Notes: a model not told the origin generated them from the letters alone. A stretch of 64,000 nt of DNA from Gammaproteobacteria bacterium (GCA_016182845.1 JACPFT010000009.1:1-64000), one strand, 5' to 3'; positions 55,608 to 64,000 are shown, numbered from the stretch's first letter. Numbers and translations are program-made.

Positions 55608-56843
55608 TCAGTAGGCCGCGCTGGCCATGAGCCAGATCTTTCGGGTGTCGGTGAAGGCCTCCGTCAGGTCCTCGGCCTCGTAATCGGCGTACTTGAACAT
55701 CAGCTCATAGGTCTTGCCGAATTTCTTGACCACCGAGAGATTCCATTCCGACCCCAGGTCCAGGCCGCCCACGTCCGAGCGGTAGTCGTGGTAGATAAGG
55801 CTGGTGTTGAGGCCCAGGACCGGCACGCCGCCGCTGACATAGCGATCGTCGATACCCTCCTTGGGCGTGGTGATGAATTTGTCGGCCCAGCCCTGGAATT
55901 TGTGCCCGGTGGCGAGGGGGGTCTGGAAGGCGCCGCCGGATTTGCCGCCGTCGGAGCCGAGGATTTCCTGGCCGATACCAACGCTATACCCCTCGGCGGT
56001 CTTCAGGCCGACTTCTAGGAGGCGGTAATCGGCGTCGTAATCCACCGAGTTGTCGCCGACATCGTGCTGGCGGGCCACATCGACGGCATAGCTCAGGTTC
56101 AGGCCCTTGGCGATGGCGGTCTTGCCGTCGAGGCGGGCGCCGAAGGTATTGCTGGACGAGCCGGCGGCGTTGTCAAAATCGAGCCGGTAATCGTAGACGG
56201 AGAGTGCGCCGAAGCCGAAGCCCTCGTACTTGCCATTGACGACATGGCTGCTGCCCTCGAATTCCTCGGTGGGCGAGCCGCTGTCGGGGCCGAAGATGCG
56301 CTGGACCTTATCGATATAGGCGTAGGTCAGGGTGGTGTCGGGCAGGGACTTGTTCTCGACGCTGAAGCTGTCGAAGGTCTGCTCGTTCTGGCGCCAGCCC
56401 ACGGGGCCGATGAAGCGTTCGTTGTCCAGCTTGATGCGCTGGCGGCCGTAACGCAGCAGGGTCTTGTCGAAGCCGGAGAATTCCAGATAGGCCTGGTTCA
56501 GGTCGGTGCCGTCGGGATCGGCCACGGTGGCGAAATGGGTCTCGCCGTTGCGCGTGTCGTTGAAATCGTCGCCGCCCAGCACGCTGATGTTGTCGAACTC
56601 GGCGAACAGGGCGAAGCCGCCCAGGGTGCCGGTCTTGTAATTGAGGCGGGTGCGCAGCGTGGTGGCCTTGGCGGTGTCCAGGGGTCCGTCCTGATCGACA
56701 TTCTCATGGCGGAGGCGGAATTCCAGACCGGCCTTTCCGCCCTTGACGGCGTCGGCGACGCTGTCGGCGGCGGACAGGCCGGGCATCAGGCCGGCGAATA
56801 CGAGAGTCGTGGTGAGCAGGCTGAGGCGATGCGTTTTCTTCAT
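55608..56843 (-). CDS. outer-membrane beta-barrel protein, alginate-export (AlgE-like) family
   Basis: A 411-residue outer-membrane protein. The signal peptide is MKKTHRLSLLTTTLVFAGLM and cleavage is after LSAA or LSA. The barrel has alternating strands such as GLEFRLRHENVDQDGPL, AYLEFSGFDKTLLRYGRQRI and GFGFGALSVYDYRLDFDNA and ends KIWLMASAAY. RYGRQRIKLDNERFIGPVGWRQNEQTFD is the conserved part of the alginate-export porin family. The substrate is unknown; many members carry small solutes and not alginate. An FNR-type box lies 91 nt upstream but the better -10 faces the other way. Confidence 0.85.
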   Translation of the reverse strand: MKKTHRLSLLTTTLVFAGLMPGLSAADSVADAVKGGKAGLEFRLRHENVDQDGPLDTAKATTLRTRLNYKTGTLGGFALFAEFDNISVLGGDDFNDTRNGETHFATVADPDGTDLNQAYLEFSGFDKTLLRYGRQRIKLDNERFIGPVGWRQNEQTFDSFSVENKSLPDTTLTYAYIDKVQRIFGPDSGSPTEEFEGSSHVVNGKYEGFGFGALSVYDYRLDFDNAAGSSSNTFGARLDGKTAIAKGLNLSYAVDVARQHDVGDNSVDYDADYRLLEVGLKTAEGYSVGIGQEILGSDGGKSGGAFQTPLATGHKFQGWADKFITTPKEGIDDRYVSGGVPVLGLNTSLIYHDYRSDVGGLDLGSEWNLSVVKKFGKTYELMFKYADYEAEDLTEAFTDTRKIWLMASAAY

Positions 56844-56933
56844 GATGCTTCCCGTTCAAGCGAGTGAGTGAAGCCGCCGGGCCGGGGGCCGCTGGGCTTG
56901 GAGCCAAGGCTACGCCCCAGCCTCTCCCCGGGT

Positions 56934-56974
56934 TTGACCGAAGTCAAAGGGGTCGGGCTGTCAGGCCGTATCAT
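56934..56974 (+). promoter_or_regulatory. FNR-type promoter of the PLP decarboxylase gene
   Basis: TTGACCGAAGTCAA (56934-56947) is followed after exactly 21 nt by TATCAT (56969-56974, 5/6). Predicted start is near 56981, 38 nt before the ATG at 57019. It lies in the porin/decarboxylase divergent gap. Confidence 0.75.
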
Positions 56975-57018
56975 TCTGGGTAGGCATTACTGCATCGCTA
57001 CCGCTTTAGGTATAGACC

Positions 57019-58998
57019 ATGGATCGTGAATTCTTGAGCCCCTTGTTCCTGGGGGCTTATGGCGAAAACGACGAGGTGCTGGAAAAGCTGGTCGTCGAGT
57101 TCCTGCGCGATCATGTGTATTGGCGGCGGAATTTCCATCCCGACGACATCCCGCGCGTGTCGACGGCGAGCCAGTATTCGCCGCAGTACCTGGATTTCGT
57201 GGCGCGCATGAAACAGGAGCTGCACGGCCTCTCCGCCAAGCTTAAACGCTCAGTGCCCTTCTTCCACCCGCGCTACCTGGGGCATATGGCCTCGGACTTG
57301 TTGCTGCCCGGCTTGATCGCGCAACTGGTGACCACGCTCTACAACCCCAACAACATCTCCTACGAGGCCGCGCCGGTCACCGTGGACATGGAGCTGTCGG
57401 TGGGCTTGCAGCTGGCGCGCATGCTGGGCTTCTCCGCCGAGGAGACCGACCCGGAGGGCGCCTTCGGACATCTGACCTCGGGCGGCACCGTCGCCAACTA
57501 CGAGAGCCTGTGGGTGGCACGCAGCTTGCGCTTCTACCCCCTGGCCCTGAAGGCCGCCTCCGAGCGTACCGGCTTCGCCTTCGAGGGCGTGGGTCCGGAG
57601 GGCAAGGCCATCGCCGAGTACAGCGACTGGGAGCTGTTCAACCTGTCCGCCGACGAGATCGTCGCCCTGCGCCAGAACTGCCTGGCCCAGCTCAAGAACG
57701 GTCTGACGGCCGAGGGCGCCGACGCCGTGCGCATCGCCATCGCCGGCGAGCGGGTCGAGGCCCTGGGGCTGGCCGAGTTCTTCCACAAGCGCCCGGGCCT
57801 GCACAGCCCCGTGGTCATGGTGCCGGTCACCGCCCATTACTCCTGGGAAAAGGCCATGAAGCTCCTGGGCCTGGGTTCGCACCAGCTGATCGCGATTCCC
57901 TGCAAGGACATGCGCCTGGACCCGGACGCCCTGGATGCCCAGATCCGCCATTGCGCACACCATGGCATTCCCATCCTCGCCGTGGTCGGCGTCCTGGGGT
58001 CCACTGAATTCGGCACCCTGGATCCCCTGCACCAGATCATCGCCATCCGGGAGCGTTGGGCCGCCGAGGGTGTGCACTTCCAAGTGCATGTGGACGCCGC
58101 CTGGGGCGGCTACCTGGTCAGCGCCTTCCGTGAGCCGGACGGCAGCCTGGCGCCGCGCCAGGCGGTGGCCGAGGGCCATCGCTATTTCCCCTCGGAGCGG
58201 GTGCATGCCACCATGGCGGCGCTGGCCCAGGTCGATTCGGTGACCATCGATCCGCACAAGCTGGGCTATCTGCCCTACGGCGCTGGTGCTTACGTCTGCC
58301 GTGACCGGCGCTGGATGGACTTCGTCAGCCAGACCGCGGCCTATGTCTTCGATCCGACGCGCTACAGCGCCAAGAGCTTCCGCGACAAGTTCAAGGGCCT
58401 GGGCCAGTTCATCCTGGAGGGCTCCAAGGCTGGCGCGGCGGCGGCGGCGGCCTACGTCACCCACCGGGTCATCCCCCTGGACCGTAGCGGCTTCGGGCGC
58501 ATCGTCGACGAGACCGTGGTGGCCACGGAGCGCCTGCACGACGCGGTCGCCGGCCTGCAGAAACGCCTGGCCGGCAAGGCGAGGGTTGCGATTCCCTTCG
58601 AGCCGGACTGCAATCTCATCTGCCTCGCCATCAACCCGGTGGGCAATTTCTCGGCGGTGCGCGCCAACCGCTTCATGCGCGCCGTCTTCGAGCACTTGGC
58701 CGTGGACACCAATCGGCCGGTGCAGAGCAAGGAGTTCTTCGGTTCCTACACCTCGGTGCCCCGCGCCATCCTGTCCGACGCCGAAGCGACGCGCCTCTGC
58801 ACCGAACTGGGCCTGGCCTCGGAGACCTGGGCCCTGAGTCCCCGGGATCCCCTGGTGCAGGCCGATGCCCTGTTCATCCTGCGCCACACCCTGATGAACC
58901 CCTGGCTCGCCGAGGGCGATGTGGCCGAGGCCTATCTGGATTACCTGGCCAAGTGCGTCCTGGCGGAACTGGAGGACTCGGAGGAGTTTCAGTACTGA
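57019..58998 (+). CDS. group II pyridoxal-phosphate-dependent decarboxylase
   Basis: A 659-residue enzyme of the group II decarboxylase family (Glu/Tyr/aromatic amino acid decarboxylases). The PLP lysine is K414 in [24 protein letters not shown] near 358 carries the Asp that holds the pyridine ring; [13 protein letters not shown] (about 153-165) binds phosphate. [18 protein letters not shown] near residue 87 is typical. The length resembles bacterial tyrosine decarboxylases (about 620) more than PanP (about 550). The substrate cannot be read. The FNR-type promoter suggests use under low oxygen, for example in acid or amine metabolism. Confidence 0.85.
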   Translation: MDREFLSPLFLGAYGENDEVLEKLVVEFLRDHVYWRRNFHPDDIPRVSTASQYSPQYLDFVARMKQELHGLSAKLKRSVPFFHPRYLGHMASDLLLPGLIAQLVTTLYNPNNISYEAAPVTVDMELSVGLQLARMLGFSAEETDPEGAFGHLTSGGTVANYESLWVARSLRFYPLALKAASERTGFAFEGVGPEGKAIAEYSDWELFNLSADEIVALRQNCLAQLKNGLTAEGADAVRIAIAGERVEALGLAEFFHKRPGLHSPVVMVPVTAHYSWEKAMKLLGLGSHQLIAIPCKDMRLDPDALDAQIRHCAHHGIPILAVVGVLGSTEFGTLDPLHQIIAIRERWAAEGVHFQVHVDAAWGGYLVSAFREPDGSLAPRQAVAEGHRYFPSERVHATMAALAQVDSVTIDPHKLGYLPYGAGAYVCRDRRWMDFVSQTAAYVFDPTRYSAKSFRDKFKGLGQFILEGSKAGAAAAAAYVTHRVIPLDRSGFGRIVDETVVATERLHDAVAGLQKRLAGKARVAIPFEPDCNLICLAINPVGNFSAVRANRFMRAVFEHLAVDTNRPVQSKEFFGSYTSVPRAILSDAEATRLCTELGLASETWALSPRDPLVQADALFILRHTLMNPWLAEGDVAEAYLDYLAKCVLAELEDSEEFQY

Positions 58999-59046
58999 GG
59001 AATACAGCCAGTGCCGTCATGGCACTGGCTTTTCCGCCTTCCCGGC

Positions 59047-59079
59047 ATAACCAAATAGCCATTCCTTCTTTTTGGTTAT
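59047..59079 (+). promoter_or_regulatory. CysB-like inverted repeat upstream of sat
   Basis: ATAACCAAA (59047-59055) and TTTGGTTAT (59071-59079) form a perfect 9-bp inverted repeat with a 15-nt spacer, followed by ATCTCCC. The ATAAC/GTTAT arms resemble sites bound by the LysR-type regulator CysB. A shorter related pattern is upstream of cysH. The regulator assignment is inferred. Confidence 0.5.
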
Positions 59080-59159
59080 ATCTCCCTGCACCTAACCTAG
59101 CCTCGACGCATTCCCTGCGCCGGCCGACCCGACCGCGCGCACCGACTCTCGAGGTAGCC

Positions 59160-60374
59160 ATGAGCCATCCCATCGCCCCCCATGGCAGCGCCCAGCTGCG
59201 CCCCTTGCTGGTTCCGGCCGAGGAGCGCATCGCCGCGCTCGCCCACGCCGCGACCCTGCCGCGCCTGACCGTCAGCTCCCGCGAGGCCGGCGACATCATC
59301 ATGCTGGGCATCGGCGGTTTCACGCCGCTCTCCGGCTTCATGGGCCATGCGGACTGGCACGGCGTCGTCACCGAGATGAAGCTGGCGAGCGGCCTGTTCT
59401 GGCCCATTCCCATCACCTTGTCCACCAGCGCCGAACAGGCGGAAGGCCTGGCCTTGGGGCAGGAGCTCGCCTTGGCCGATGCCGCCGGCAACCTGCTGGC
59501 CATCCTGACCCTGGAAGAGAAATACCGCATCGACAAGGCCCTGGAGGCCCGCGAGGTGTTTCGCACCGAGGATCCGGCCCACCCGGGCGTCGCGGCGCTC
59601 TATGCCCAGGGCGAGGTGAACCTGGGCGGCTCCCTGCGCGTGCTCTCCGAAGGCGATTTCCCCGAGCGTTTTCCCGGCGTCTACCTCACGCCGGCGCAGA
59701 CTCGCGGGCTTATCGCCGAGCGCGGCTGGAAGACCGTGGCGGCCTTCCAGACCCGCAACCCCATGCACCGCTCCCACGAATACCTGGCCAAGATCGCCCT
59801 GGAAGTCTGCGACGGCGTCTTGATCCATTCGCTCCTGGGCAATCTCAAGGCCGGCGACATTCCCTCCGAGGTGCGGGTGCAGGCCATCGACGCCCTGACT
59901 GGGAAGTATTTCGTCGAGGACTCGGTGATCAGCGCCGGCTATCCCCTGGACATGCGCTATGCCGGTCCGCGCGAGGCCTTGCTGCATGCCCTGTTCCGCC
60001 AGAATTACGGCTGCACCCACCTCATCGTCGGTCGCGATCATGCCGGCGTCGGCGATTACTACGGCCCTTTCGACGCCCAGCGCGTGTTCGACGAGCTGCC
60101 GGCCGGTTCGCTGCTCACCCAGCCCCTGAAAATCGACTGGACCTTCTGGTGCGAGGCTTGCGCCAGCATGGCCTCCACCAAGACCTGTCCCCACGACGCC
60201 AGCCAGCGCCTGCTGCTCTCCGGTTCCAAGCTGCGCAAGCTGCTGTCCGAGGGCGGCGAGGTGCCCGCGCAATTCAGCCGCCCGGAAGTCCTGGACATCC
60301 TGCGCGCGTATTACGCGGGCCTGGAGGCGCATGAGCGCGTGGAAGTGACATTGGTGGGCGCGTCGGCGAAGTAG
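59160..60374 (+). CDS. sat: sulfate adenylyltransferase (ATP sulfurylase, homo-oligomeric type)
   Basis: Makes adenosine 5'-phosphosulfate from sulfate and ATP. The 404-residue protein shows [13 protein letters not shown] near residue 197-209 (the HxxH nucleotidyl-transfer motif), [17 protein letters not shown] near 289-305, and a cysteine-rich stretch ([16 protein letters not shown]) near 330-345. This single-chain form differs from CysDN and is typical of sulfur-oxidising and some assimilating bacteria. The start at 59160 has GAGG 6 nt upstream; the longer frame to 58953 overlaps the decarboxylase gene. With sir and cysH it covers sulfate to sulfide. Confidence 0.95.
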   Translation: MSHPIAPHGSAQLRPLLVPAEERIAALAHAATLPRLTVSSREAGDIIMLGIGGFTPLSGFMGHADWHGVVTEMKLASGLFWPIPITLSTSAEQAEGLALGQELALADAAGNLLAILTLEEKYRIDKALEAREVFRTEDPAHPGVAALYAQGEVNLGGSLRVLSEGDFPERFPGVYLTPAQTRGLIAERGWKTVAAFQTRNPMHRSHEYLAKIALEVCDGVLIHSLLGNLKAGDIPSEVRVQAIDALTGKYFVEDSVISAGYPLDMRYAGPREALLHALFRQNYGCTHLIVGRDHAGVGDYYGPFDAQRVFDELPAGSLLTQPLKIDWTFWCEACASMASTKTCPHDASQRLLLSGSKLRKLLSEGGEVPAQFSRPEVLDILRAYYAGLEAHERVEVTLVGASAK

Positions 60375-60401
60375 GCATCGAGATTTTTTGCCCAGACCAA
60401 C

Positions 60402-60491
60402 CCGTTCGCCCTGAGTCGCCGGCGTATCGAAGGGCCCGGATCGAGAGTGCTTCGATACGCAGGTCGTCGACCTGCTACTCAGCACGAACGG
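60402..60491. repeat. long inverted palindromic repeat (family 3) between sat and sir
   Basis: CCGTTCGCCCTGAGTCGCCG pairs with GCTACTCAGCACGAACGG, and CGTATCGAAGGGC with GCTTCGATACGC. It fills the sat-sir gap, and the sir start is 26 nt beyond it. Confidence 0.8.
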
Positions 60492-60516
60492 ATGTTTGAG
60501 CGAGTGAGGCATAGTC

Positions 60517-62178
60517 ATGTATCAATACAACGCCATCGACCAGGCCATCGTCGATCAGCGCGTGGCCCAGTTCCGCGATCAGACCCGGCGTTTCCTCGCC
60601 GGCGAGATCTCGGACGACGAATTCAAGCAACTGCGCCTGCGCAATGGCCTGTATATCCAGCGCCATGCGCCCATGCTGCGCGTGGCCATTCCCTATGGCC
60701 TCCTGTCCGCCACCCAGTTGCGCAAGCTGGCCCATATCGCCCGCGAGTACGACAAGGGCTATGGCCATTTCACCACGCGCCAGAATATCCAGTACAACTG
60801 GCCGGCGCTGGAGCGCGTGCCGGATATTCTCGCCGAGCTGGCCACGGTGCAGATGCACGCCATCCAGACCAGCGGAAATTGCATCCGTAACACCACCTGC
60901 GACCACTTGGCCGGCGTCGCCGCCGAGGAATTGGCCGATCCGCGCGCCTATTGCGAGCTCATCCGCCAGTGGTCGACCCTGCATCCGGAATTCAATTACC
61001 TGCCGCGCAAGTTCAAGATCGCCGTGACCGGCAGCCCGCGCGATCGCGCCGCTTCGCAAGTGCACGACATCGGCCTGCATCTGGTCCGCGACGCGGCCGG
61101 TGAACTGGGCTACGAGGTCTTCGTCGGTGGCGGTCTGGGGCGCACGCCCATCATCGGCGCGAAGATCCGCGAATTCCTGCCGGAAGCCGAGCTCCTGTCC
61201 TATCTCGAAGCCATTCTGCGTGTCTACAACCTCTTGGGCCGGCGCGACAATCTCTACAAGGCGCGCATCAAGATCCTGGTCAAGGAGCTGGGCATCGAGG
61301 CCTTCCGCGACAAAGTGGAGGCCGAGTGGCAGGTCTTGCGCCAGGATCCGCGTCTGCGCCTGGACGCGGAAAAAATCGCCGCCGTCAAAGCCTGTTTCGC
61401 GCCGCCGGCCTATGAAGCCTGGGATTTGTACGACAACGGTTTCCTGGAGAAGCAGAAAACCGATCGGGCATTTTCCCGCTGGGTGCGCCAGAACACCGTG
61501 CCCCATAAAATCGCCGGCTACCGGGCCGTGTTCCTGTCCCTGAAGGCGCCGGGCATCGCTCCCGGCGATATCACGGCGGAACAGATGGAGCTGGTCGCGG
61601 AGCTCGCCGATGCCTATAGCTTCGGGGAGATCCGCTCCACCCACGATCAGAACCTGCTGCTGGCCGATGTGCGCCAGGCGGAGCTGCATGCCCTGTGGCT
61701 GCGCCTGAAGGCCGCCGATTTGGCCACGGCGAATATCGGCACGCTCACCGACATGATCTGTTGCCCGGGCCTGGATTTCTGCGCCCTGGCCAATGCCAGT
61801 TCCATCGATGTTTCTCAGCAGATCCAGGCCCGCTTCGAGGATCTGGACTACCTCTACGACCTGGGCGACATCCAGCTCAACATGTCCGGCTGCATGAATG
61901 CCTGCGGCCATCACCACGTGGGCAATATCGGAATCCTCGGCGTCGACAAGAACGGCGAGCAGTTCTACCAGCTCACCCTGGGCGGCTCCAGCACGGAGGA
62001 TGCGTCCTTGGGCACCATCATTGGTCCCTCGGTCGCCAAATCGGAGGTGGCCGACACCCTGGCGCGCATCCTGGAGCATTACGTGGAGAACCGCGACGAG
62101 GGCGAGAGCTTTCTGCAGTTCGTGCGGCGCGTCGGCGCCAAGTCCTTCAAAGAGGTGGCCTATGCCGCAGCACATTGA
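60517..62178 (+). CDS. siroheme-[4Fe-4S] sulfite reductase (nitrite/sulfite reductase family, CysI-like)
   Basis: Reduces sulfite to sulfide with six electrons. The 553-residue protein has two ferredoxin-like half-domains (HFTTRQNIQYNW near residue 86-97 is typical), NCIRNTTCDHLAG, and the siroheme-cluster ligands CCPGLDFC near 414-421 and CMNACGHHHVGNIG near 458-471. The next gene is a DUF934 protein, the usual partner of this CysI type, and the gene set points to assimilatory sulfite reduction. A nitrite-reducing role cannot be ruled out from sequence alone. Confidence 0.93.
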   Translation: MYQYNAIDQAIVDQRVAQFRDQTRRFLAGEISDDEFKQLRLRNGLYIQRHAPMLRVAIPYGLLSATQLRKLAHIAREYDKGYGHFTTRQNIQYNWPALERVPDILAELATVQMHAIQTSGNCIRNTTCDHLAGVAAEELADPRAYCELIRQWSTLHPEFNYLPRKFKIAVTGSPRDRAASQVHDIGLHLVRDAAGELGYEVFVGGGLGRTPIIGAKIREFLPEAELLSYLEAILRVYNLLGRRDNLYKARIKILVKELGIEAFRDKVEAEWQVLRQDPRLRLDAEKIAAVKACFAPPAYEAWDLYDNGFLEKQKTDRAFSRWVRQNTVPHKIAGYRAVFLSLKAPGIAPGDITAEQMELVAELADAYSFGEIRSTHDQNLLLADVRQAELHALWLRLKAADLATANIGTLTDMICCPGLDFCALANASSIDVSQQIQARFEDLDYLYDLGDIQLNMSGCMNACGHHHVGNIGILGVDKNGEQFYQLTLGGSSTEDASLGTIIGPSVAKSEVADTLARILEHYVENRDEGESFLQFVRRVGAKSFKEVAYAAAH

Positions 62179-62638
62179 TACGCAAGGCCGCTTGCATTCG
62201 CCTTATACCTTGTTGGATGACGAGCAGGGCGTGCCCGACGGCAAGCAGGTCCTGCTCATTTCCTGCGCGCGCTTCCTGGCCGAACCGGCGCCCTGGCTGG
62301 CGCGGGGCGGCGGCTTCGGCGTCCTGGTGAAGAACACCGAATCGCCCCTGGCGCTGGAGACTTATCTGCCCAATCTGCCGCTCATCGCCCTGGAATTCCC
62401 GGCCTTTACCGATGGTCGGGCCTACAGCCAGGCGCGCCTGCTGCGCCGCCTGGGTTACGCCGGTCAGCTGCATGCCAGGGGAACCCTGGCCATCGACCAG
62501 GTGCGCGAGCTGTTCTCCTGCGGCTTCGACTCCCTGGAGATCCCGGACCACTGGCCCGGCGAACTGGTCTTGACCCTGCGCGGGCAGATCTCGGTGAGCT
62601 ATCAGGACTGGTGCCGGGATCTTGCAGTGACCGCATAG
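62162..62638 (+). CDS. DUF934 protein, sulfite reductase partner
   Basis: A 158-residue cytoplasmic protein of the DUF934 family. DUF934 genes typically follow CysI-type reductases in Proteobacteria and are thought to assist the reductase or electron delivery. GRAYSQARLLRRLGYAGQLHA and LFSCGFDSLEI near the centre are the family core. ATG at 62162 overlaps the sir stop by 17 nt, so the two are translationally coupled. Confidence 0.9.
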   Translation: MPQHIDTQGRLHSPYTLLDDEQGVPDGKQVLLISCARFLAEPAPWLARGGGFGVLVKNTESPLALETYLPNLPLIALEFPAFTDGRAYSQARLLRRLGYAGQLHARGTLAIDQVRELFSCGFDSLEIPDHWPGELVLTLRGQISVSYQDWCRDLAVTA

Positions 62639-62646
62639 CAGGAAGC

Positions 62647-62677
62647 CCGTCATGCCCGCGCAGGCGGGCATCCAGTC
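62647..62677. repeat. palindromic repeat (family 4), left flank of the GIY-YIG gene
   Basis: GTCAT-GCCCGC-GCAG-GCGGGC-ATCCAGTC forms a 6-bp hairpin. The GIY-YIG stop codon and its last nine or so residues (LTGCPPARA) are encoded inside this unit. Orientation is opposite to the copy at 62985. Confidence 0.8.
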
Positions 62678-62961
62678 AGGTCAGCATAAAGATCGCGCCA
62701 TTTCGGGTTGTGTTCTTCGATCAGCCGGAGTTTCCAATCCCGGTTCCAGTGCTTCAGGGTTTTCTCTCGGGCGATGGCTTCACGAATGTCGCTGAAGGTC
62801 TCGAAGTAGACGAGCGTGTGGATGGCATACTGCTGCGTAAATCCTTCGACCGCGTCTTCGCGGTGTTGCCACACGCGACGGATTAAGTCTGCTGTCACGC
62901 CGATATACAGCGTTCCGTTTTTGGTGCTGGCGAGAATGTAGACGTAGCTGCGCTTGTCCAT
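62650..62961 (-). CDS. GIY-YIG nuclease family protein (small, repeat-associated)
   Basis: A 103-residue single-domain protein. YVYILAS and GTLYIGVT supply the GIY-YIG pair (residues 6-21); RRVWQHREDAVEGFTQQY and REAIAREKTLKHWNR carry the conserved Arg, His, Tyr and Glu of the UPF0213/YhbQ-like branch. Its ends abut palindromic family 4 repeats in inverted orientation, and the C-terminal codons lie within one of them. It separates DUF934 from cysH on the opposite strand, so it interrupts the sulfur cluster. Role is unknown; nuclease activity on the flanking repeats is a hypothesis. Confidence 0.88.
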   Translation of the reverse strand: MDKRSYVYILASTKNGTLYIGVTADLIRRVWQHREDAVEGFTQQYAIHTLVYFETFSDIREAIAREKTLKHWNRDWKLRLIEEHNPKWRDLYADLTGCPPARA

Positions 62962-62984
62962 AAGCCTTGCGCTCCGTAGCCACT

Positions 62985-63083
62985 GACTGGGTCCCCGCCT
63001 GCGCGGGGACGACGGCCGTCAGTTTGAGCGGGGAGGCTAGGCACCTCAAGCCCCGTCATTCCCGCGCAGGCGGGAATCCAGTC
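62985..63083. repeat. two palindromic repeats (family 4), right flank of the GIY-YIG gene
   Basis: GACTGG-GTCCCCGC-CTGC-GCGGGGAC-GAC (62985-63013) is an inverted copy relative to 62647. GTCAT-TCCCGC-GCAG-GCGGGA-ATCCAGTC (63055-63083) has the same direction as 62647. Stems are 6-8 bp with a GCAG/CTGC loop. Confidence 0.8.
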
Positions 63084-63171
63084 GGCAGTCAGAGGCGGTA
63101 AACGCTTGTTATCGCGTCACTTATACGTCGCAAACAGGCTGCGTCCTGGCCATTTCTTACAGGCGGAGGCT

Positions 63172-63206
63172 CTTATTCCCTTCCGCGCTATAAGCATATC
63201 TCCCGT
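63172..63206 (+). promoter_or_regulatory. possible cysH operator/promoter
   Basis: CTTAT (63172-63176) and ATAAG (63190-63194) are inverted with a 13-nt spacer, followed by CATATCTCCC. The sat upstream region has GGTTATATCTCCC in a similar place, so a shared regulator such as CysB is possible. Confidence 0.35.
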
Positions 63207-63275
63207 GATTCTTTCGGTTGGACGCTTTCTGTCATTACTCTCACCGTATCTAATTCGCCAGTATCCGAGGACATC

Positions 63276-63977
63276 ATGTCGGTTATCAGCCAAGCCCTAG
63301 AGAACAAAATCGCCCAGGTTCACGGCCTCTTGAGCAAAGTGGCTCAGGACTATCCCAAGCTGGTGTTCGCCAACAGCCTGGGCGCCGAGGACATGGTGTT
63401 GACCGATCTGATCCATCGTAGCGGCCTCCCTATCGGCGTGTTCGTCCTGGACACGGGGCGGCTGCACGACGAGACCTACCAACTCTTGGCCAAGGTCCAG
63501 GAGCGCTACGGCAAGGCCATCCAGATCTATTATCCGAATGGCGAGGCCACCCAGGCCTACGTGCAGCAGAACGGCATCAACGCCTTCTACGACTCGGTGG
63601 AACAGCGCAAGTCCTGCTGCTATGTGCGCAAGGTCGAGCCGCTCAAGCGCGCCCTCAAGGGTCAGGATGCCTGGATCACCGGCCTGCGCCGGGCTCAGGC
63701 GGTGACCCGTTCCGAGCTACCGGAGATCGAGTGGGACGAGGGCAATGCCCTGCACAAGATCAATCCCCTGGCCAGCTGGAGCGAGACCGAGGTCTGGGAC
63801 TACCTGCGCGCGTTCGCCGTGCCCTATAACGCCCTGCACGACCGCCATTTTCCCAGCATCGGCTGCGCGCCCTGCACCCGAGCCATCGCGGTTGGCGAGG
63901 ACGTGCGGGCCGGGCGCTGGTGGTGGGAAAACCCGGAGAGCAAGGAATGCGGCCTGCACATCAAGGCACCCGCGTGA
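63276..63977 (+). CDS. cysH: adenylylsulfate (APS) reductase, [4Fe-4S] type
   Basis: Reduces adenylylsulfate to sulfite with thioredoxin. The 233-residue protein has the cluster ligands C114-C115 (KSCCYVRKVEP) and C197-C200 (GCAPC), which mark APS reductases and are lacking in PAPS-specific enzymes, and the catalytic C225 in ECGLH near the C-terminus. The nucleotide loop is SLGAEDMVL (residues 34-42). It completes the Sat-CysH-Sir path from sulfate to sulfide without an APS kinase. Only 23 nt of sequence follow. Confidence 0.95.
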   Translation: MSVISQALENKIAQVHGLLSKVAQDYPKLVFANSLGAEDMVLTDLIHRSGLPIGVFVLDTGRLHDETYQLLAKVQERYGKAIQIYYPNGEATQAYVQQNGINAFYDSVEQRKSCCYVRKVEPLKRALKGQDAWITGLRRAQAVTRSELPEIEWDEGNALHKINPLASWSETEVWDYLRAFAVPYNALHDRHFPSIGCAPCTRAIAVGEDVRAGRWWWENPESKECGLHIKAPA

Positions 63978-64000
63978 CCACTTTCCCTCTCCCGGCGCTG

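Noticed and set aside
56999-57012. TACCGCTTTAGGTA upstream of the decarboxylase as a NarL site
   Set aside because: Half-sites have no 2-nt spacer (7-0-7), and one half departs from TACYYMT.

Overview
The window is a gene-dense, GC-rich proteobacterial chromosome segment. The organism appears to be a facultative anaerobe that respires nitrate. HolC and HolD (clamp-loader chi and psi), the orders holD-rimI-prfC and valS-holC-pepA/lptFG, NarXL with two NarK transporters, and the O2-independent ubiquinone genes ubiT/ubiU/ubiV together point to Gammaproteobacteria, or a beta lineage close to them. Sat, an iron-sulfur APS reductase and a siroheme reductase with a DUF934 partner are a combination common in sulfur-oxidising groups. 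I cannot name a genus.

Layout. 1-180: the 5S end of an rRNA operon and its terminator. 461-7144: leuA, then holD-rimI-prfC-tatD and a lone PilB/GspE-type ATPase. 7141-15726 (minus): an exported GlyGly-CTERM protein, a small periplasmic protein, valS, an unknown gene, holC and pepA. 15961-28694: lptFG, an RDD protein, a UDP-sugar dehydrogenase/epimerase pair, a diguanylate cyclase, recQ, an EamA transporter, an OsmC protein, nnrS and mobA. 28765-42856: hemerythrin, a PPIase, narIJHG and two narK genes on the minus strand, with narXL divergent. 43155-51692: an anaerobic-metabolism cluster of moaA, an AroQ-DGC fusion, ubiT, ubiV, ubiU, yhcC, nrdD, a separate glycyl-radical ORF and nrdG. 51784-55141: an accessory patch with an IS3-family element splitting an AHSA1 gene, and two integron-like cassettes around an attC site. 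55142-58998: SirB2, an alginate-export-type porin and a large PLP decarboxylase. 59160-63977: sulfate assimilation (sat, sir, DUF934, cysH) with a GIY-YIG gene inside it.

How it fits together. Six FNR/Dnr-type palindromes (TTGAY-N4-RTCAA) sit before narK/narX, moaA, ubiT, yhcC-ubiU-ubiV, nrdD and the PLP decarboxylase. Four have a -10-like hexamer exactly 21 nt downstream. The window therefore reads as an oxygen-controlled regulon that supplies nitrate respiration, molybdenum cofactor, ubiquinone and deoxyribonucleotides without O2. The most unusual points are a class III ribonucleotide reductase whose glycyl-radical motif is on its own 58-residue ORF, a PchB-like AroQ domain fused to a DGC zinc-binding domain next to ubiT, an in-frame palindromic insertion inside valS, a lone attC site with a HEPN-like cassette gene, and a GIY-YIG gene flanked by inverted palindromes. 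At least four families of palindromic intergenic repeats occur, several inside operons.
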